From: Planococcus citri
Lineage: Eukaryota; Arthropoda; Insecta; Hemiptera; Pseudococcidae
Assembly: GCF_950023065.1 (NCBI RefSeq)
Contig: NC_088680.1
Location: 71,027,350-71,091,349 of the forward strand
Reading direction: 5' to 3'
DNA length: 64,000 nt
Each line of letters opens with the position of its first letter. Positions within the stretch are counted from its first letter, which is position 1. This document shows, one piece after another, positions 1 to 12,003 of the stretch. The notes under the pieces are model-generated. The model had not been told where the DNA came from. It made no database searches and saw nothing but the letters and a program-made list of their open reading frames with translations. The position numbers and the translations under genes were made by a program.

Positions 1-518
1 AAACGCAATTTTCTCAAAAACTATGCGTTTATTCAAAAAACGCATAGATAATTTTATTCTTATTTTTCAAATACCTTTCAGAATATATACGAATAATTTT
101 TGTACGATAAAAATTCGCGAAGTTTCAATTAGCCATTTTTTTGTCATTTTGGCGAAATTGTTCTTCAACACTTACTCAAAGTTTGAAGGATTGGCCGAAC
201 CAATTTTGATGAAATTTGGAATATAGCTTTGATTTGTCAACCATTACTGACTAAGGTAAAAAAATTGTAAATTTTTTCAAAATTGACCCTGCACCCCCCC
301 TTTTTGGGCCCCAAAAATTCTCAAAATTAACCCAAAATATCAAAAGGCACTTCTCCACCACAAACTTGATGTTCATGCAAAAATTGAGCTTTGTAGCCCA
401 ATTACATCAAGCTTGAGTGGAGTCTAAAGATGCTGAAAAATGACAAATGTTGAAAAAACGAGCAGTATATTTATCCAAAGTACAATCAAACCAAAGCTGG
501 GATAGATGTACGTACATC
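1..518. other. AT-rich non-coding start of window
   Basis: No gene is visible. The stretch is AT-rich and contains a run of seven C near position 292. If the first Oatp copy has its 5' exons upstream of the window, this is part of its large intron or its flank. Confidence 0.5.
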
Positions 519-735
519 AAAAGGCACATCTACGATGTTCAAAGTACATTTGAACAAAATTTCAGCGTGATTTGTGCCCTATTCGAGGCTGTAGCTTTGT
601 CTAAAGAAACAGTTAATTTGTAATACTAATTTTCGCCATTATTGATTCTTTAGACAAAGCTACAGCTTCGAATACGGCACGAATTACGTTGAAATTTTGT
701 TCAAATATACTTTGAACATCGTAGAAGTGCCTTTT
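519..735. repeat. Hairpin-forming inverted repeat (MITE-like)
   Basis: Two arms of about 90 bases (519-608 and 646-735) are inverted copies of each other with a few mismatches, around a loop of about 37 bases. The outer ends read AAAGGCAC / GTGCCTTT. There is no coding capacity. The structure fits a small foldback MITE, but I could not define a target duplication. Confidence 0.7.
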
Positions 736-738
736 AAT

Positions 739-1756
739 ATTTTCAAATTAATGTGAGCTTTAATTTATGTGCAATAATTATTATTATTGCACATACACGT
801 TCAATATCAAAATGTCCGTTAAATTTAAAGCACAACAGGTGTTGGCGGCGTTGTATGCAGTTGAAATGCGCTAAAACGTTGAGCAGCCTAGCAGCTGAAT
901 GATTTAAGCTTCCGCTCGCCACGCAGTAGACTCCCGTTCGAACCCCATCAGAATCAAAAATTTTTTTTCAATTTTTAATTTTGTAAGCTGATTTTTTCAA
1001 TATGATTTTTATTTAACATGTTCAATTTTTAAAAATACATTGTAAAAAAACGTTTTTCACTTCCTAAAGTACAAATTTTCTTTTGCCCTTGTTTTTTTTA
1101 AAAAAGTAAACATGGAAAAAATTTCATTATGCAAATTTATTTAAAACAAACAAGATACATTTTTTCACCTGAAAAAACATGTTTTTTTTTACTTCTTGAA
1201 ATGACGTTTTGCTTTACTTTGTTCAGGTTTGTTTGGTTCTCATTTTCAAAATTTAAATTTTTAAAAAGTTGACATTTAAATTCCAAAATTTTGAAGCCAA
1301 AAAATGGAACCTGAAAAACACATTGTTTTTCACCTCTTGAATTTTTGAACGTTTTTTCACTCGCTTCACTCAGTTATTTTTTCTATCCTTTTCCTAAACT
1401 AAAAAATTCCATTTTGAAACTTCAAAAAATTCAAAAAGGAAAATAATAATTTTTTAATAGGTATTTTTATCAATTATTGGTAAACTTGTCATTTCATCTC
1501 TCATTTCATTTTAGAAATTTATATTCGCTATTTGTCATTTTATTTGACAAAATTGAAAGTCTTTTTTTACTGATCGGCGAATTTTTGGGCAACCCCTTCC
1601 CCCATCACCCTTGAAAACCCACTGTTTTTATTCCAGTCAGTTTAATGACAAATGTCCAGTAATCTGTCCACTCTCTGCATGCTCCTGCCACCAATGCTAT
1701 TTTCATTTATTAGATTGAACACTTCATCACAATAATATAGAAAAAAAAGTACTGAT
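739..1756. other. AT-rich non-coding stretch with a tRNA-like box B
   Basis: No ORF or splice pattern of interest. Around 880-975 there is a short GC-richer block with GTTCGAACC, which matches a pol III box B, followed by a run of T. This may be a decayed tRNA-derived SINE. The rest is homopolymer-rich AT sequence. Confidence 0.4.
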
Positions 1757-2239
1757 ATCCTCCAAAAAAACTCTTCAAAAAAGAATTACACCCCGCCCTC
1801 TCCACGATTCCTAATGAACCTACTCCATGAACAAAAATTAAAAATTTCAGTAAGAAAATGTTATGATATCATGGTGGAATCCGCCCCTAAGAAAAACAAC
1901 CTACCACTTCACCATTTATTGTATAAGACAATCTATGAAACAGCTAATGAGCCAAAAATTTGGGCGGACAGATCCCTCAAATAAGTTTAGTAATCTAACT
2001 TGACTCTGGAGTGTCGAAGATTTGTCAGCCCCCAAATTTTTGGCTCATTAGCTGTTTCATAGATTGTCTTATACAATAAATGGTGAAGTGGTAGGTTGTT
2101 TTTCTTAGGGGCGGATTCCACCATGATATCATAACATTTTCTTACTGAAATTTTTAATTTTTGTTCATGGAGTAGGTTCATTAGGAATCGTGGAGAGGGC
2201 GGGGTGTAATTCTTTTTTGAAGAGTTTTTTTGGAGGATA
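1757..2239. mobile_element. Palindromic (foldback) MITE with TA target duplication
   Basis: Arms of about 205 bases (1759-1963 and about 2031-2237) are near-perfect inverted copies separated by about 65 bases. The ends are TCCTCC / GGAGGA, flanked by TA on both sides, as in TA-targeting DNA transposons. The small - strand ORF here is only an arm read through and is not a gene. The element lies about 70 bases upstream of the first visible exon of Oatp copy 1, in the intron that also carries a palindromic element in copy 2. Confidence 0.85.
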
Positions 2240-2308
2240 AATTAATACCGAATTAAAACTAAAAAAATTAGGTGCAAAAATTACGGTTTCGTTTGATCTT
2301 TGTTACAG

Positions 2309-4415
2309 GTTGGTATCCAATTGGAATATTTGGTTTAGTATGCGCATCTGCCTTATCCTTATTTCCAAAAACATTACCAAGGGCTGCATTGAGAAAACTT
2401 GGGAGCCCTTCTAATCCTAAAAGTGATCAGATATCATTTTCAGGTAATGAAATGAGGATAAAACATTTGCTAATTCGTTCAAATGAACTTGACTAATGCA
2501 CCAAAATAACATTTCAATTAATCAAACTATTTACTTCACTTTTTAGATTTCAAAAATGTCATGAAAAGGATTTGCAAAAATAAAATCGTCATGTTCAATT
2601 CCTTCAGCTCAGTGAGTTTCTTTTTAGGGACTTTAGCTTTTTGGACATTTATGCCTAAATATATGGAATCCCAGTTCAGATTTACTGCATCACAATCTAG
2701 TCTTTTAACAGGTAGGTAACCTTATTATTAGGTGTATATTTCATTAAAAAAAATTAAAAAATTAATTTTGTTGGTTATTTTAATTTTTTTTACCAATCCT
2801 GTTTACAATTTAACGTTAATTACCTATAATTTGATTTTTTTTTACAGGTTCAGTAAGTATTTTGACAAACGCTGTGGGTATTGTGACCGCCGGTTTGATA
2901 ATTACTAAATTTAAACCATCGGCGAGAATTCTAGCAGGTTGGAATGTAGTTGTTGAATTTCTCGATGTCTTAGGTCGTATCGCATTAATATTTTTGAGTT
3001 GCGAAGAACCGAAATATCACGGGCATTGGAATACTAATAACAGGTGCGAATAGAATTTATGGTCCATATGAGAAATGAATTTGATAAGATGTGTACTTTT
3101 TTTTTTATTGTTATACCTTATTATTCTAATTATAAAAATAGAAAAAAAATCTACTCAATTTACAGCTGGAACTTGACAGAAAATTGTAATGAGAAGTTCA
3201 ATTGTGGAAGTGATATTCAATATGCTCCAGTATGTGATACATCTCGTGATCTCGTATTCTATTCGTCGTGCCATGCTGGATGTTCCTCATCTTCAATGCT
3301 GAATGGTACAAAAGTAGGTATACGATGGCAATTTTAATTTTTTCATGGGAAATGTTTTTTATTTTATTTTATTTTTTTTTAATTATTATTATTATTATTA
3401 TAAATTGACACTACCTAATTATTTTTATCAGATATACAATGATTGTAATTGTGTTCCTGATCCGAATGCGATAGTAAAAGATGGAATGTGTCCGGTGGAT
3501 TGTTCCACGAGGATTGCATTGCTTTTTGTAATGATGTTAATTTTAGGTTTAACATCGGCCACAGGAAGGTCGGCTAATACGTTGATACAGTTTAGGTAGG
3601 TGATAGTGTGGCTTTGTAGGTGCTTTATAGTTACTAATGTGTACATTAGATATACTTATCCTATCCACATACACATGACAATATGGCCATAATATAGGAA
3701 TAAAACACTAATCGACTATTAAATTTCAGATCTGTTGACGAGAAAGATAAATCAATGGCACTTGGATTCACTAGCACATTGTTAAATTTATTCGCATTTA
3801 TGCCAGCACCAATTCTATATGGGATGATCATGGGTAAATAATTACTCATTATTAATAAGCAGATCTACAGTAATTATAAATGAATTTTTATCTCATTTGA
3901 GAGCAGATCAACCTCATTTTAAATTAAATTTTTATAAATTTTGTCATTCTATGCATTCACTCGAATGTGTGCAGATCATAATTTATAAATTTATTGTTTA
4001 GATTGGACTTGCATAGTCTGGGGAGACCACTGCGGATCCAGAGGAAATTGCTGGATTTACGACAGCACGAAGTTACGACTTGGTTTCAATTTGACTTCTG
4101 CAGGTGTGAATAATATTCATGTTCTAAACTTTTTTTTTTTTATTAATAAGCTCACCTTCGAGACATTAATTCGGTTTTTTTTTCATTTTAAAAATAGGAT
4201 TCATGTTTGTGGGAACCATTCTGGATTGTTTTGTGTGGTATTACGTTAAAGGATTAAGAATTTACGACGAAGATTTCGAGGAAGATTCAAAAAATACCGC
4301 AACGACCGATCAGATTCTGGAGAAAAAAATCAAAAAAAACGACAAACTTGAAAATAATGTCGAGTTATCTCTTATGTTTACAAATGATGATGCTTTAAAA
4401 AAGCTTGACTCGTAG
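2309..4415 (+). CDS. Oatp (SLCO) transporter, upstream copy, last eight exons
   Basis: Organic anion transporting polypeptide, a plasma-membrane carrier for amphipathic organic anions. Coding exons: 2309-2443, 2547-2711, 2848-3043, 3166-3313, 3432-3595, 3730-3833, 4002-4103, 4198-4415, all with AG/GT borders and compatible phases. They encode about 410 C-terminal residues. Landmarks are the GWYP that follows the family signature, the FWTFMPKYMESQFRF segment, a Cys-rich Kazal-like extracellular loop (exons 4-5) and a charged cytoplasmic tail. Seven of the eight exon lengths equal those of the downstream paralogue; exon 3166-3313 is 3 bases shorter, losing one Leu at the acceptor. The five N-terminal exons are not in the window. 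They either lie upstream across an intron longer than 2.3 kb, or the copy is 5'-truncated. No frameshift or stop was seen, which favours a working gene. Confidence 0.9.
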
Positions 4416-5438
4416 AAATAATAGGTAATAATAATAATATCACCATGTTAAAAAAACAATTAGGATTTGGGGAAATACCTGATTAGTCATACAGGTAATG
4501 TATTTACCTATAGGTACCTCTGAGTATAATTTTTATAACGGCTCTTCGTGTAACTTCTGAACTTTATTCTACCAAACCTATAATGAAAATAGGTAAAACT
4601 ACGTCATAAACGCTTCATTAAGGTGTTTATAATATAACCACGCTTCAGCAAAGCTTCGACGACCGAATAATTCGTTTCGTTAAAATTTTTCAGTGTTGCA
4701 CATAAATTGATTGAGCAATTAAAAAAATATTATTCAACCATGAAATGATAATGTTAATACCTACATGAAAGATTGAAACCACCATTGTTAATTTCTCATC
4801 GCCTTACAGATAAGCTGATGTGATTAGCTCTTTCATTTCATTCATTATCATCGTTAGTTGTTCAGGTTTCAGAATTTCAAAAAATTCAAAAAAAAAAATT
4901 TGTAGAAAACTTTGTATTTTTAAAATTAATCTGCGATATTCTCAACAATTTTATTCTTAGCATCCTCATTGTGAGAAGTTCCTTGAAAGAAACTGCAGAT
5001 TTCATTTATTCAACTTTCAATAGGTACTTATCTAATGTGTTATAAAGATCTCATCTGTAAAATATACCTTTAAGCAATTTGATTTTCAAGAGCATGAAAA
5101 TTCTCTATCGAGTTCCAAATTCATTGTATGAGCTAGTTTATAATATTTTTAGCTGTCAGATATTTATTGAATCGTTCGCTTTTTTTAATTTTAAGAAAAA
5201 AATTATAGATCATAAATTTTTTTTACCAAACTCTGCGTATGTATTATTGAAATGCTGAATGAAGAAGGCGATACCTTCGCAATTATTGACAATGTACGAA
5301 AAATATGACGAATGTCTTGCCTATACTACGGTTTTAAGGCATTTCTTCTTGCAATTCATCAACACATACTTAATTGAATATTGAAAAGTAATAATGTTTA
5401 TTTTACATCTGCATTAACATGGGTACAAACCTATGTAA

Positions 5439-5469
<31 letters not shown>

Positions 5470-6013
5470 AATACGAAGCGAGTAAATTGTTTGTACGAAA
5501 CGATGAGATTTAATTAATTGACAATATAAAGTCTTTATAACCGAAAAATACCCGCGTTTGATTCAAAACTTGGGTATACATTTCATGTATACCAATTTAA
5601 CGACGGGAAATAACAGTTTAAAACAACACGATGAATTTACTAATGCATGAGATAAATTAAAGTACAAATTAAACAGTAAAAATTACAAGTAGGTAGGCTA
5701 AAGTAAAATGACCATCAGTCAAGAAGAGGAAATGTAATGGTATACATATAAGAGAAGAAAAGGGAACGAATCCTGTTTTCTTGGTTGCTAATGCATGGCA
5801 GAAGATGAAATTACCCCCTTGTTACCCGCCTTTTGCAAACTTTATCTAGCCATTGGTTCAGAAATTACCTAAATTGTTGAAATGTGATAGGTACATATAC
5901 AGCATAGCATAAATGTGGATTCAATTGTAATTATCAAACAGGTATTCAACTTGAGCTTTTGCAAATATTTATGCACTTTGAATGAAGGATACCAACCTGC
6001 ATTTGGAACAATA
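4416..6013. other. Intergenic region between the two Oatp paralogues
   Basis: It holds the 3' flank of copy 1 and the 5' flank of copy 2. There is a 24-base poly-A tract at about 5445-5468. A plausible 3' splice site at 5940/5941 suggests the first coding exon of copy 2 starts with a spliced 5' UTR. No other gene is seen. Confidence 0.55.
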
Positions 6014-9000
6014 ATGGGTGATATGGAAAACGATAATGAATTCGGTCCTGATACTACGAAAGAGAAAAACGAAAAAGGTGAGTGACGTAGGTACTTGAGC
6101 AATATTTTGTTTAAAAAAATAATATACCTAATTAAAGTTTTTAATTACTCATCGTGTGTTCTTTTTTTTTTGTTAATACTATAGCTTTAGAGCTTTAAAA
6201 TTCTAGTACCTGAGATATTTGTACTTATAATATTATTGCAGATTCTTATTTTGAAATTTTTATACTAGTAAATAATTTTTTTTTTTTTAATTAAGTATTT
6301 AAATTTTGATTTAAGGATTAGAGATGAAAACTGGATTAGATCTGACAGAAACAAAATGTGGTATCGGTTGCTTTTATCCCGGATGGTTGCAACTTTTAGC
6401 CAGCAAAAAAGTATTCGTTGTAATTTATTCGTTAGCTGGAATGCAGCTGGCTATGCTGAGCTCATATCATGTAGGAACCTTGAGTACTGTGGAAAAAAAT
6501 TTCAATATGTCGAGCCGAATGATCGGTACCTAATATAGAACATACACCTTTGTACGACTCTGATGTTTGACCATGTATTTATCAAGACGTTTTATTCCAG
6601 GTATGATTTCAGCAGCTAGCCATGTCAGTAACTTGTTTGCAAATTTAGCGTTAACTTATTTCGCTAGCAAAGGTCACCGCGCTCGATGGATCGCTTTAGC
6701 ACTTCTTACAGTGTCAACTTCTTGCATTGTCAAAACCTTACCATATCATATTTTCGGAGGAGGAGAAAATATCAAATTATACACGAAGGAATACCAAGCT
6801 CTAGCTAACGTAACGGATCTGCATTCGGAAAATAATGTTGGTAAGCGATTTCATATGTATATAACTACCTACCCAGGGAAATTTTCCTTCGGTAACTTTT
6901 GACCACCTCTTTGTATTTTCAATTGCATTATTTGTTTATCAAAATTAGGCATAGGAAACACAACTGCAATTACTTATTTACGCACTAATATAAACTGCAA
7001 ACAAAGCGACGACGCTAGTTTTCCCGATAGGATGTCATTTTACATATTTCTTTGTGCTCAGCTTCTCATGGGAATAGGTTCCTCGGTTTTCTGGACATGT
7101 GGATCAGTCTATTTGGATGATAACGTTCGCAAAAATGTGTTTCCAATTTTAATCGGTAATGATGATGATAGGTTTTCTTTTTCATTAAATTTTTTTCACC
7201 TAGATATATGTGGGTATTTTCATAATCATATGTACATTTACCTAGGTACTTATAAAACGATAGGTACCAATTTTATGGCGTTGTTTTATTTTTAGCATTT
7301 TCGAACGTGATGACATTATTAGGGCCTACGATTGGCTTTTTACTAGCATCGTTCATGTTGAAGATTTATATCAGTCCTAGCTCGACTCCAACGATTACTC
7401 ATGAAGATCCTAGATGGATTGGTGCTTGGTGGTTGGGTGAATAAATAATTTAAAAATTATTACAATAATATCGATCTAAATTCATTTTAAAATTTTATTA
7501 AAAATGAAGATAAATTATTAATAAGGCATTTGATGTATTGCGGGTTGCATATCGTTTTGCCTGAACTTTATCAGTTGTTTGACGAGCATTCTTATCAGTG
7601 ACAGTGAGTATCAAAATTTCATATTTTGAGCAATTTTCACAAGGTGTTTTTGAAATATATAGCTTTTATTTAGTTTTTTCTTCAATTTTAAACTCTGTTA
7701 AATCCTGTGAGCGATGGAAAAAGATCCGCTCTTTGTTGACTGTCGAGGTTCTAAGACGTTTTGTCAACTTCTTTAAAACTCGACAAAGAGAGGATCTTTT
7801 TCCATTACAGGGTTTAACATTAACAGTGTTTAAAATTGAAGAAAAAACTAAATAAAAGCTATACATTTCAAAAACACCTTGTGAAAATTGCTCAAAATAT
7901 GAAATTTTGATACTCACTGATAAGAATGCCCACCAAAATGATAAAGTTCAGGAAAACCGATATGCAACCCGCAATACGTCAAAAGCCTTATTCGGCTTAT
8001 TCATTTTTTTTTCTTCAATAAATGAAGATTAACCATAGGTACTTCATTTATGGTGCCATAAGTATACTTATTTTTTGTTAATATAGGTTGGTATCCAATT
8101 GCCATATCCGGCTTGGTGTGTGCGCTTGCTTTATCCTTATTTCCAAAAACATTACCCAGAGCTGCATTGAGAAAACTTGGTAATCCTTCTCATCCTAAAA
8201 GTAATCAGGTATCATTCTCAGGTAAAAATAAGCAAAAAGCATTGCCTATATACTCTATGCACTTAAAAACGAACCAATTAATTAAACCAACTAATTTAAC
8301 TTACCTACTTCACTCATAGATTTCACAAATGTCATCAAAAGGATATGTAAAAATAAAATCGTCGTGTACTGTTGTTTGGCTTCGGTGAATTACTGTATAG
8401 GGATTTTAGCTTTTTGGACGTTTATGCCTAAATATATGGAATCCCAGTTTAGATTTACTCCATCGCAATCTAATCTTTTAACCGGTAGGTAAGATCTGTG
8501 TACATACAATTTTCACAACAAAAAAAAAATCTTGCACACGCACAATATTACCTATTTAAATTAGGTACCTACATGTTGAATGGCTGACGTGTCTAATTGA
8601 GTTTTCATTTCACAGGTTCCGCAAGTCTGGTGACAAACGTTTTAGGTATTGCGTTTTCCAGTGTGGTGATTACTAAATTTAAACCACGAGCGAGATATCT
8701 AGCAGCTTGGAATGTAGTTATTGATTTTTGCGATTTCCTGAGTCGCGTTGTATTAATATTTTTGAGTTGCGAAGAACCGAAATATCATGGGCATTGGAAT
8801 ACTAATAACAGGTGCGTGAAGGGTGAGATGCAAACGAAATTGTCATATGTACCTATATTCGAAAGATAGATACTAGGTATTTCCATATTTACTCTAATTG
8901 AAATTGAAAATATTAAAATATATCGCAATTTATAGCCTCTGGAATTTGACAGAAGACTGTAATAAGAACTTCAATTGTGGAACTGATATTCAATATGCTC

Positions 9001-10048
9001 CGGTGTGTGATACATCTCGTGGTCTTTTATTCTATTCGTCTTGCCATGCTGGATGTTCTTCATTTTCAATGCTAAATGGTACAAAGGTAAGTACATACTT
9101 ACGATGAAAATTGTAATTTTTGTTCTAAGAAATAATAGGTGGGTATATTTTTTGTGTTTATTCGACAATTATTATCGTTAGATATACAACAATTGTAGCT
9201 GTGTTCCTGATCTGAATGCGATAGTAAAAGATGGAATGTGTCCGGTGGATTGCTCGACGAATATTACATTGTTTTTCGTAATGATTTTTATTTTAGGTTT
9301 TACATCGGCCTCAGGATGGTCAGCATATACGTTGATACAATTTAGGTAGGCGCGGTAGATTAGATAGGCAATAGGCCTATATGTAGATTTCCATCTCCTA
9401 ATGATCTGCATTTTCAGAGCCGTTGATGAGAAAGATAAATCAATGGCGATTGGATTCACCACCACAGTGTTGAATTTATTAGCGTTAATGCCAGCCCCAA
9501 TCCTATATGGAATGATCATGGGTAAATAATTCAATAAGAAAAGAGCAGATTTAGTCTCATTTTCACTTACCTAAATTCTATCATTTATTATATTCGCCGC
9601 AATTTGAATGTGTTGCTACTATGGATCTGATCAAATCAATTGTTTAGACTGGACTTGCATAGTCTGGGGAGACCACTGCGGATCCAGAGGAAATTGTTGG
9701 ATTTACGACATCAAGAAATTAAGACTTGGTTTCAATGTGACTTCGGGCGGTATGAATAATTCATTTTTTTTTAAATTTATAAACTGACTTTCAAAATGAT
9801 CCTAAATCCACTTTTTTTCATGTGAAACAGCATTCTTGTTCGTGGCAACCATTTTTGATTCTGTTGTGGTGTATTACGTTAAAGGACTGAGAATTTACGA
9901 CGAAGATTTCATGGAAGATTCAAAGCGTACTACAACGACTGATCAGATTCTGGAGAAAAAAGTCAATGCAGATGACAAACATGAAAACAACGTTGAGTTA
10001 TCTCTCATGTTTAAAAATAAAGATGCTCGTGAAAAGCTTGAATCGTAG
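6014..10048 (+). CDS. Oatp (SLCO) transporter, complete downstream copy
   Basis: Complete Oatp-family membrane carrier. Thirteen coding exons: 6014-6077, 6316-6525, 6601-6840, 6949-7155, 7296-7436, 8087-8221, 8320-8484, 8616-8811, 8936-9086, 9182-9345, 9418-9521, 9648-9749, 9831-10048. They sum to 2097 nt, giving 698 aa, a normal family length. The N-terminus is a short charged tail, then CGIGCFYP and hydrophobic helices. The family signature reads DPRWIGAWWLG at about residues 278-288, across the exon 5/6 junction. A Cys-rich Kazal-like loop occupies about residues 453-557, with an N-glycosylation site (NLT). The tail is charged. Start ATG 6014 is chosen because it is the only in-frame Met before the conserved block and has an A at -3. 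The intron between exons 5 and 6 holds a palindromic MITE. Substrate cannot be told from sequence. Confidence 0.95.
7523..7989. mobile_element. Palindromic MITE, intact copy, in Oatp intron
   Basis: About 467 bases with ends AAGGCATTTGA / TCAAAAGCCTT and long inverted arms. The central part contains a further inverted pair around AAAGATCC. A second copy of the same family, split by a retrotransposon, lies at 50290-54729. The ORFs on both strands here are mirror images of one another (for example ISYFEQFSQGVFE on both), which shows they come from the palindrome and not from genes. Confidence 0.88.
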
Positions 10049-12003
10049 AAAAGACAATAGGTACTATGACATCACAATTTTTCTATAGAAAAAAAACTTA
10101 CAATCGCAAAGAATTTAGGGAAACGAAAATACTTACTATTTACAATTAATGAGTCATATTATGTTTTTCGTTCAACGTACGAGGTACTTAATGGTAAGAT
10201 TATTTCGTGCCCGTTGTAGCGACGTTTCACAGGCAACTCATTTAGGAATTATTTATTTCGTTAACATTTTTCAAAGTTGCACGTAAATTGATTGAGTTAT
10301 TAGAAAAATATTACTTAATGCAAAATATCGATGCATAAAAAGGTTAAAACCCACCAGTGTTGATTTTCAGTATAGAAAAATATTTTTATAGGTATATAAA
10401 ATTAATAATCAATTTTTATTAAAATCAAGTTAGGTATAGTTAAATAAAATTTTAATTAAGAAAAATAAAAAATAAAAAAATTTATATTTTCTATACAAAT
10501 TATTTTTTTTAATAATAATTTTTTTCGTGCATGTTTTAAAATAAATATTTCCACCAAACTTCAGAATATTCTGAAATTGCTTACGATCTTTCCAACAAGA
10601 TTTGTTTAATTTTTTTTTTTTTCAATTTAAATTTCGGTTGTTGGATTGTGGATGTTAAAGGCTAAGACGCCGGATGTCGTTAATTGATGATGATGATGAT
10701 GATATTACCTACTGAGAAATTTCATTCTCCATCATTCTCGTGTGAAGTTTGTTGAAAAAAAAAAATTGCAGAAATATGTACATAAATTTCATATCGTCAT
10801 CTTTCAATTGCTAATTATCTACAACAACGATCTCGTTCGTAAATATTAAAACCAATTGATTTTTAAAAACGAATAAAATTTTGAAAAATTATCACAGTTT
10901 ATTCAACATAAGATATAACACTGTTATCGAGATAGATTAATACAAATAATACTCTTTATACAATAAATTTTTAACAACAGCGTGAGTAAATGAAGTTCCA
11001 ACGTACAAATCGTTCAGTATTTACTGTTCCCTTTCCGCTCACACTACGAACAAAAACGTCCATTATACGTCCATTATATACTCATTATCATCAATTTAGA
11101 GTGTTGAATATAGGCACTTGATTAGAACTCAAAAAGATGGCTTGACACTAATGGGGTAATTCAATTTCACGTTTAAATGATAAATTACTTTTTGAGTATT
11201 CAAAATGAGATTCTTAAGTATTTCATTTTAAGCAAAAAAAAAAAAAAAAAAAAAATGTACATTACACAATAAAATAAAATGAAAATAAAAACTTGATAAA
11301 AAATGTTATCCGTAACGCTTTCAAATACCATCGAAATATTTTTAAATGTGATATTATTAAATGTAATACTACAACGGTTATTTTTTGACATTTTTTTGGT
11401 ACATTATTATAAACATAACGTTACGTCGTAAATTTACGCATATTCCGAAATTATTATTGTCTAACAAATGCGAATAACCGAATCATATAATACTGTTCGT
11501 AAGAACTGGGCTCTATCCTCACTATGTACATATGTATATCGCGAAATTCCCATCAAAATAATAAATATCACATTGGTCTACTACCGTCCTCCTTTCGCTC
11601 TCACAGTCTCACACACGAGAAATTCGACTACGGGGTTCCTTTTTTTTGAAAAAAAAATTACACTCATCACACATGTACTTAATACAATAGAGAGAAAAAT
11701 CTTCAAATTAGACGATGATAGGTAAATCTAACCCATTAACTTACAGCAAAACAAGAAAAAAGAAAATATGTACAACAAACAAAACACTAAAAAGCAAAAA
11801 CAAAAAAAACGGATATCAATTAAAAAAATCCTCTAAAAAATACGCAGTATCTAAAAAGATTGTCTTTCTAGGACATGGACGTAGAAAAAAATATACACAC
11901 ACTTGACCAAATTCCTTATAAAAAAAAAAAAAATGAAAACGGATACTTAGAAATTGCTCCTTTGGTAACTGAAGAATTTTTGTCATGTAATCGAGGTGTT
12001 TGG
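10049..12003. other. Convergent 3' flanks of Oatp copy 2 and ZIP gene
   Basis: AT-rich sequence without a gene. A short TGATGA microsatellite lies at about 10687-10706, and AATAAA-like signals for the + strand gene occur near 10443. TTTATT near 10900 could be the poly(A) signal of the - strand ZIP gene, implying a long 3' UTR. A 21-A run is near 11236. Confidence 0.5.

Noticed and set aside
1987..2181. 64-codon - strand ORF
   Set aside because: It lies entirely in the right arm of a palindromic MITE.
7598..7917. Two opposing ORFs with the same protein start
   Set aside because: Mirror products of the palindromic MITE, not genes.
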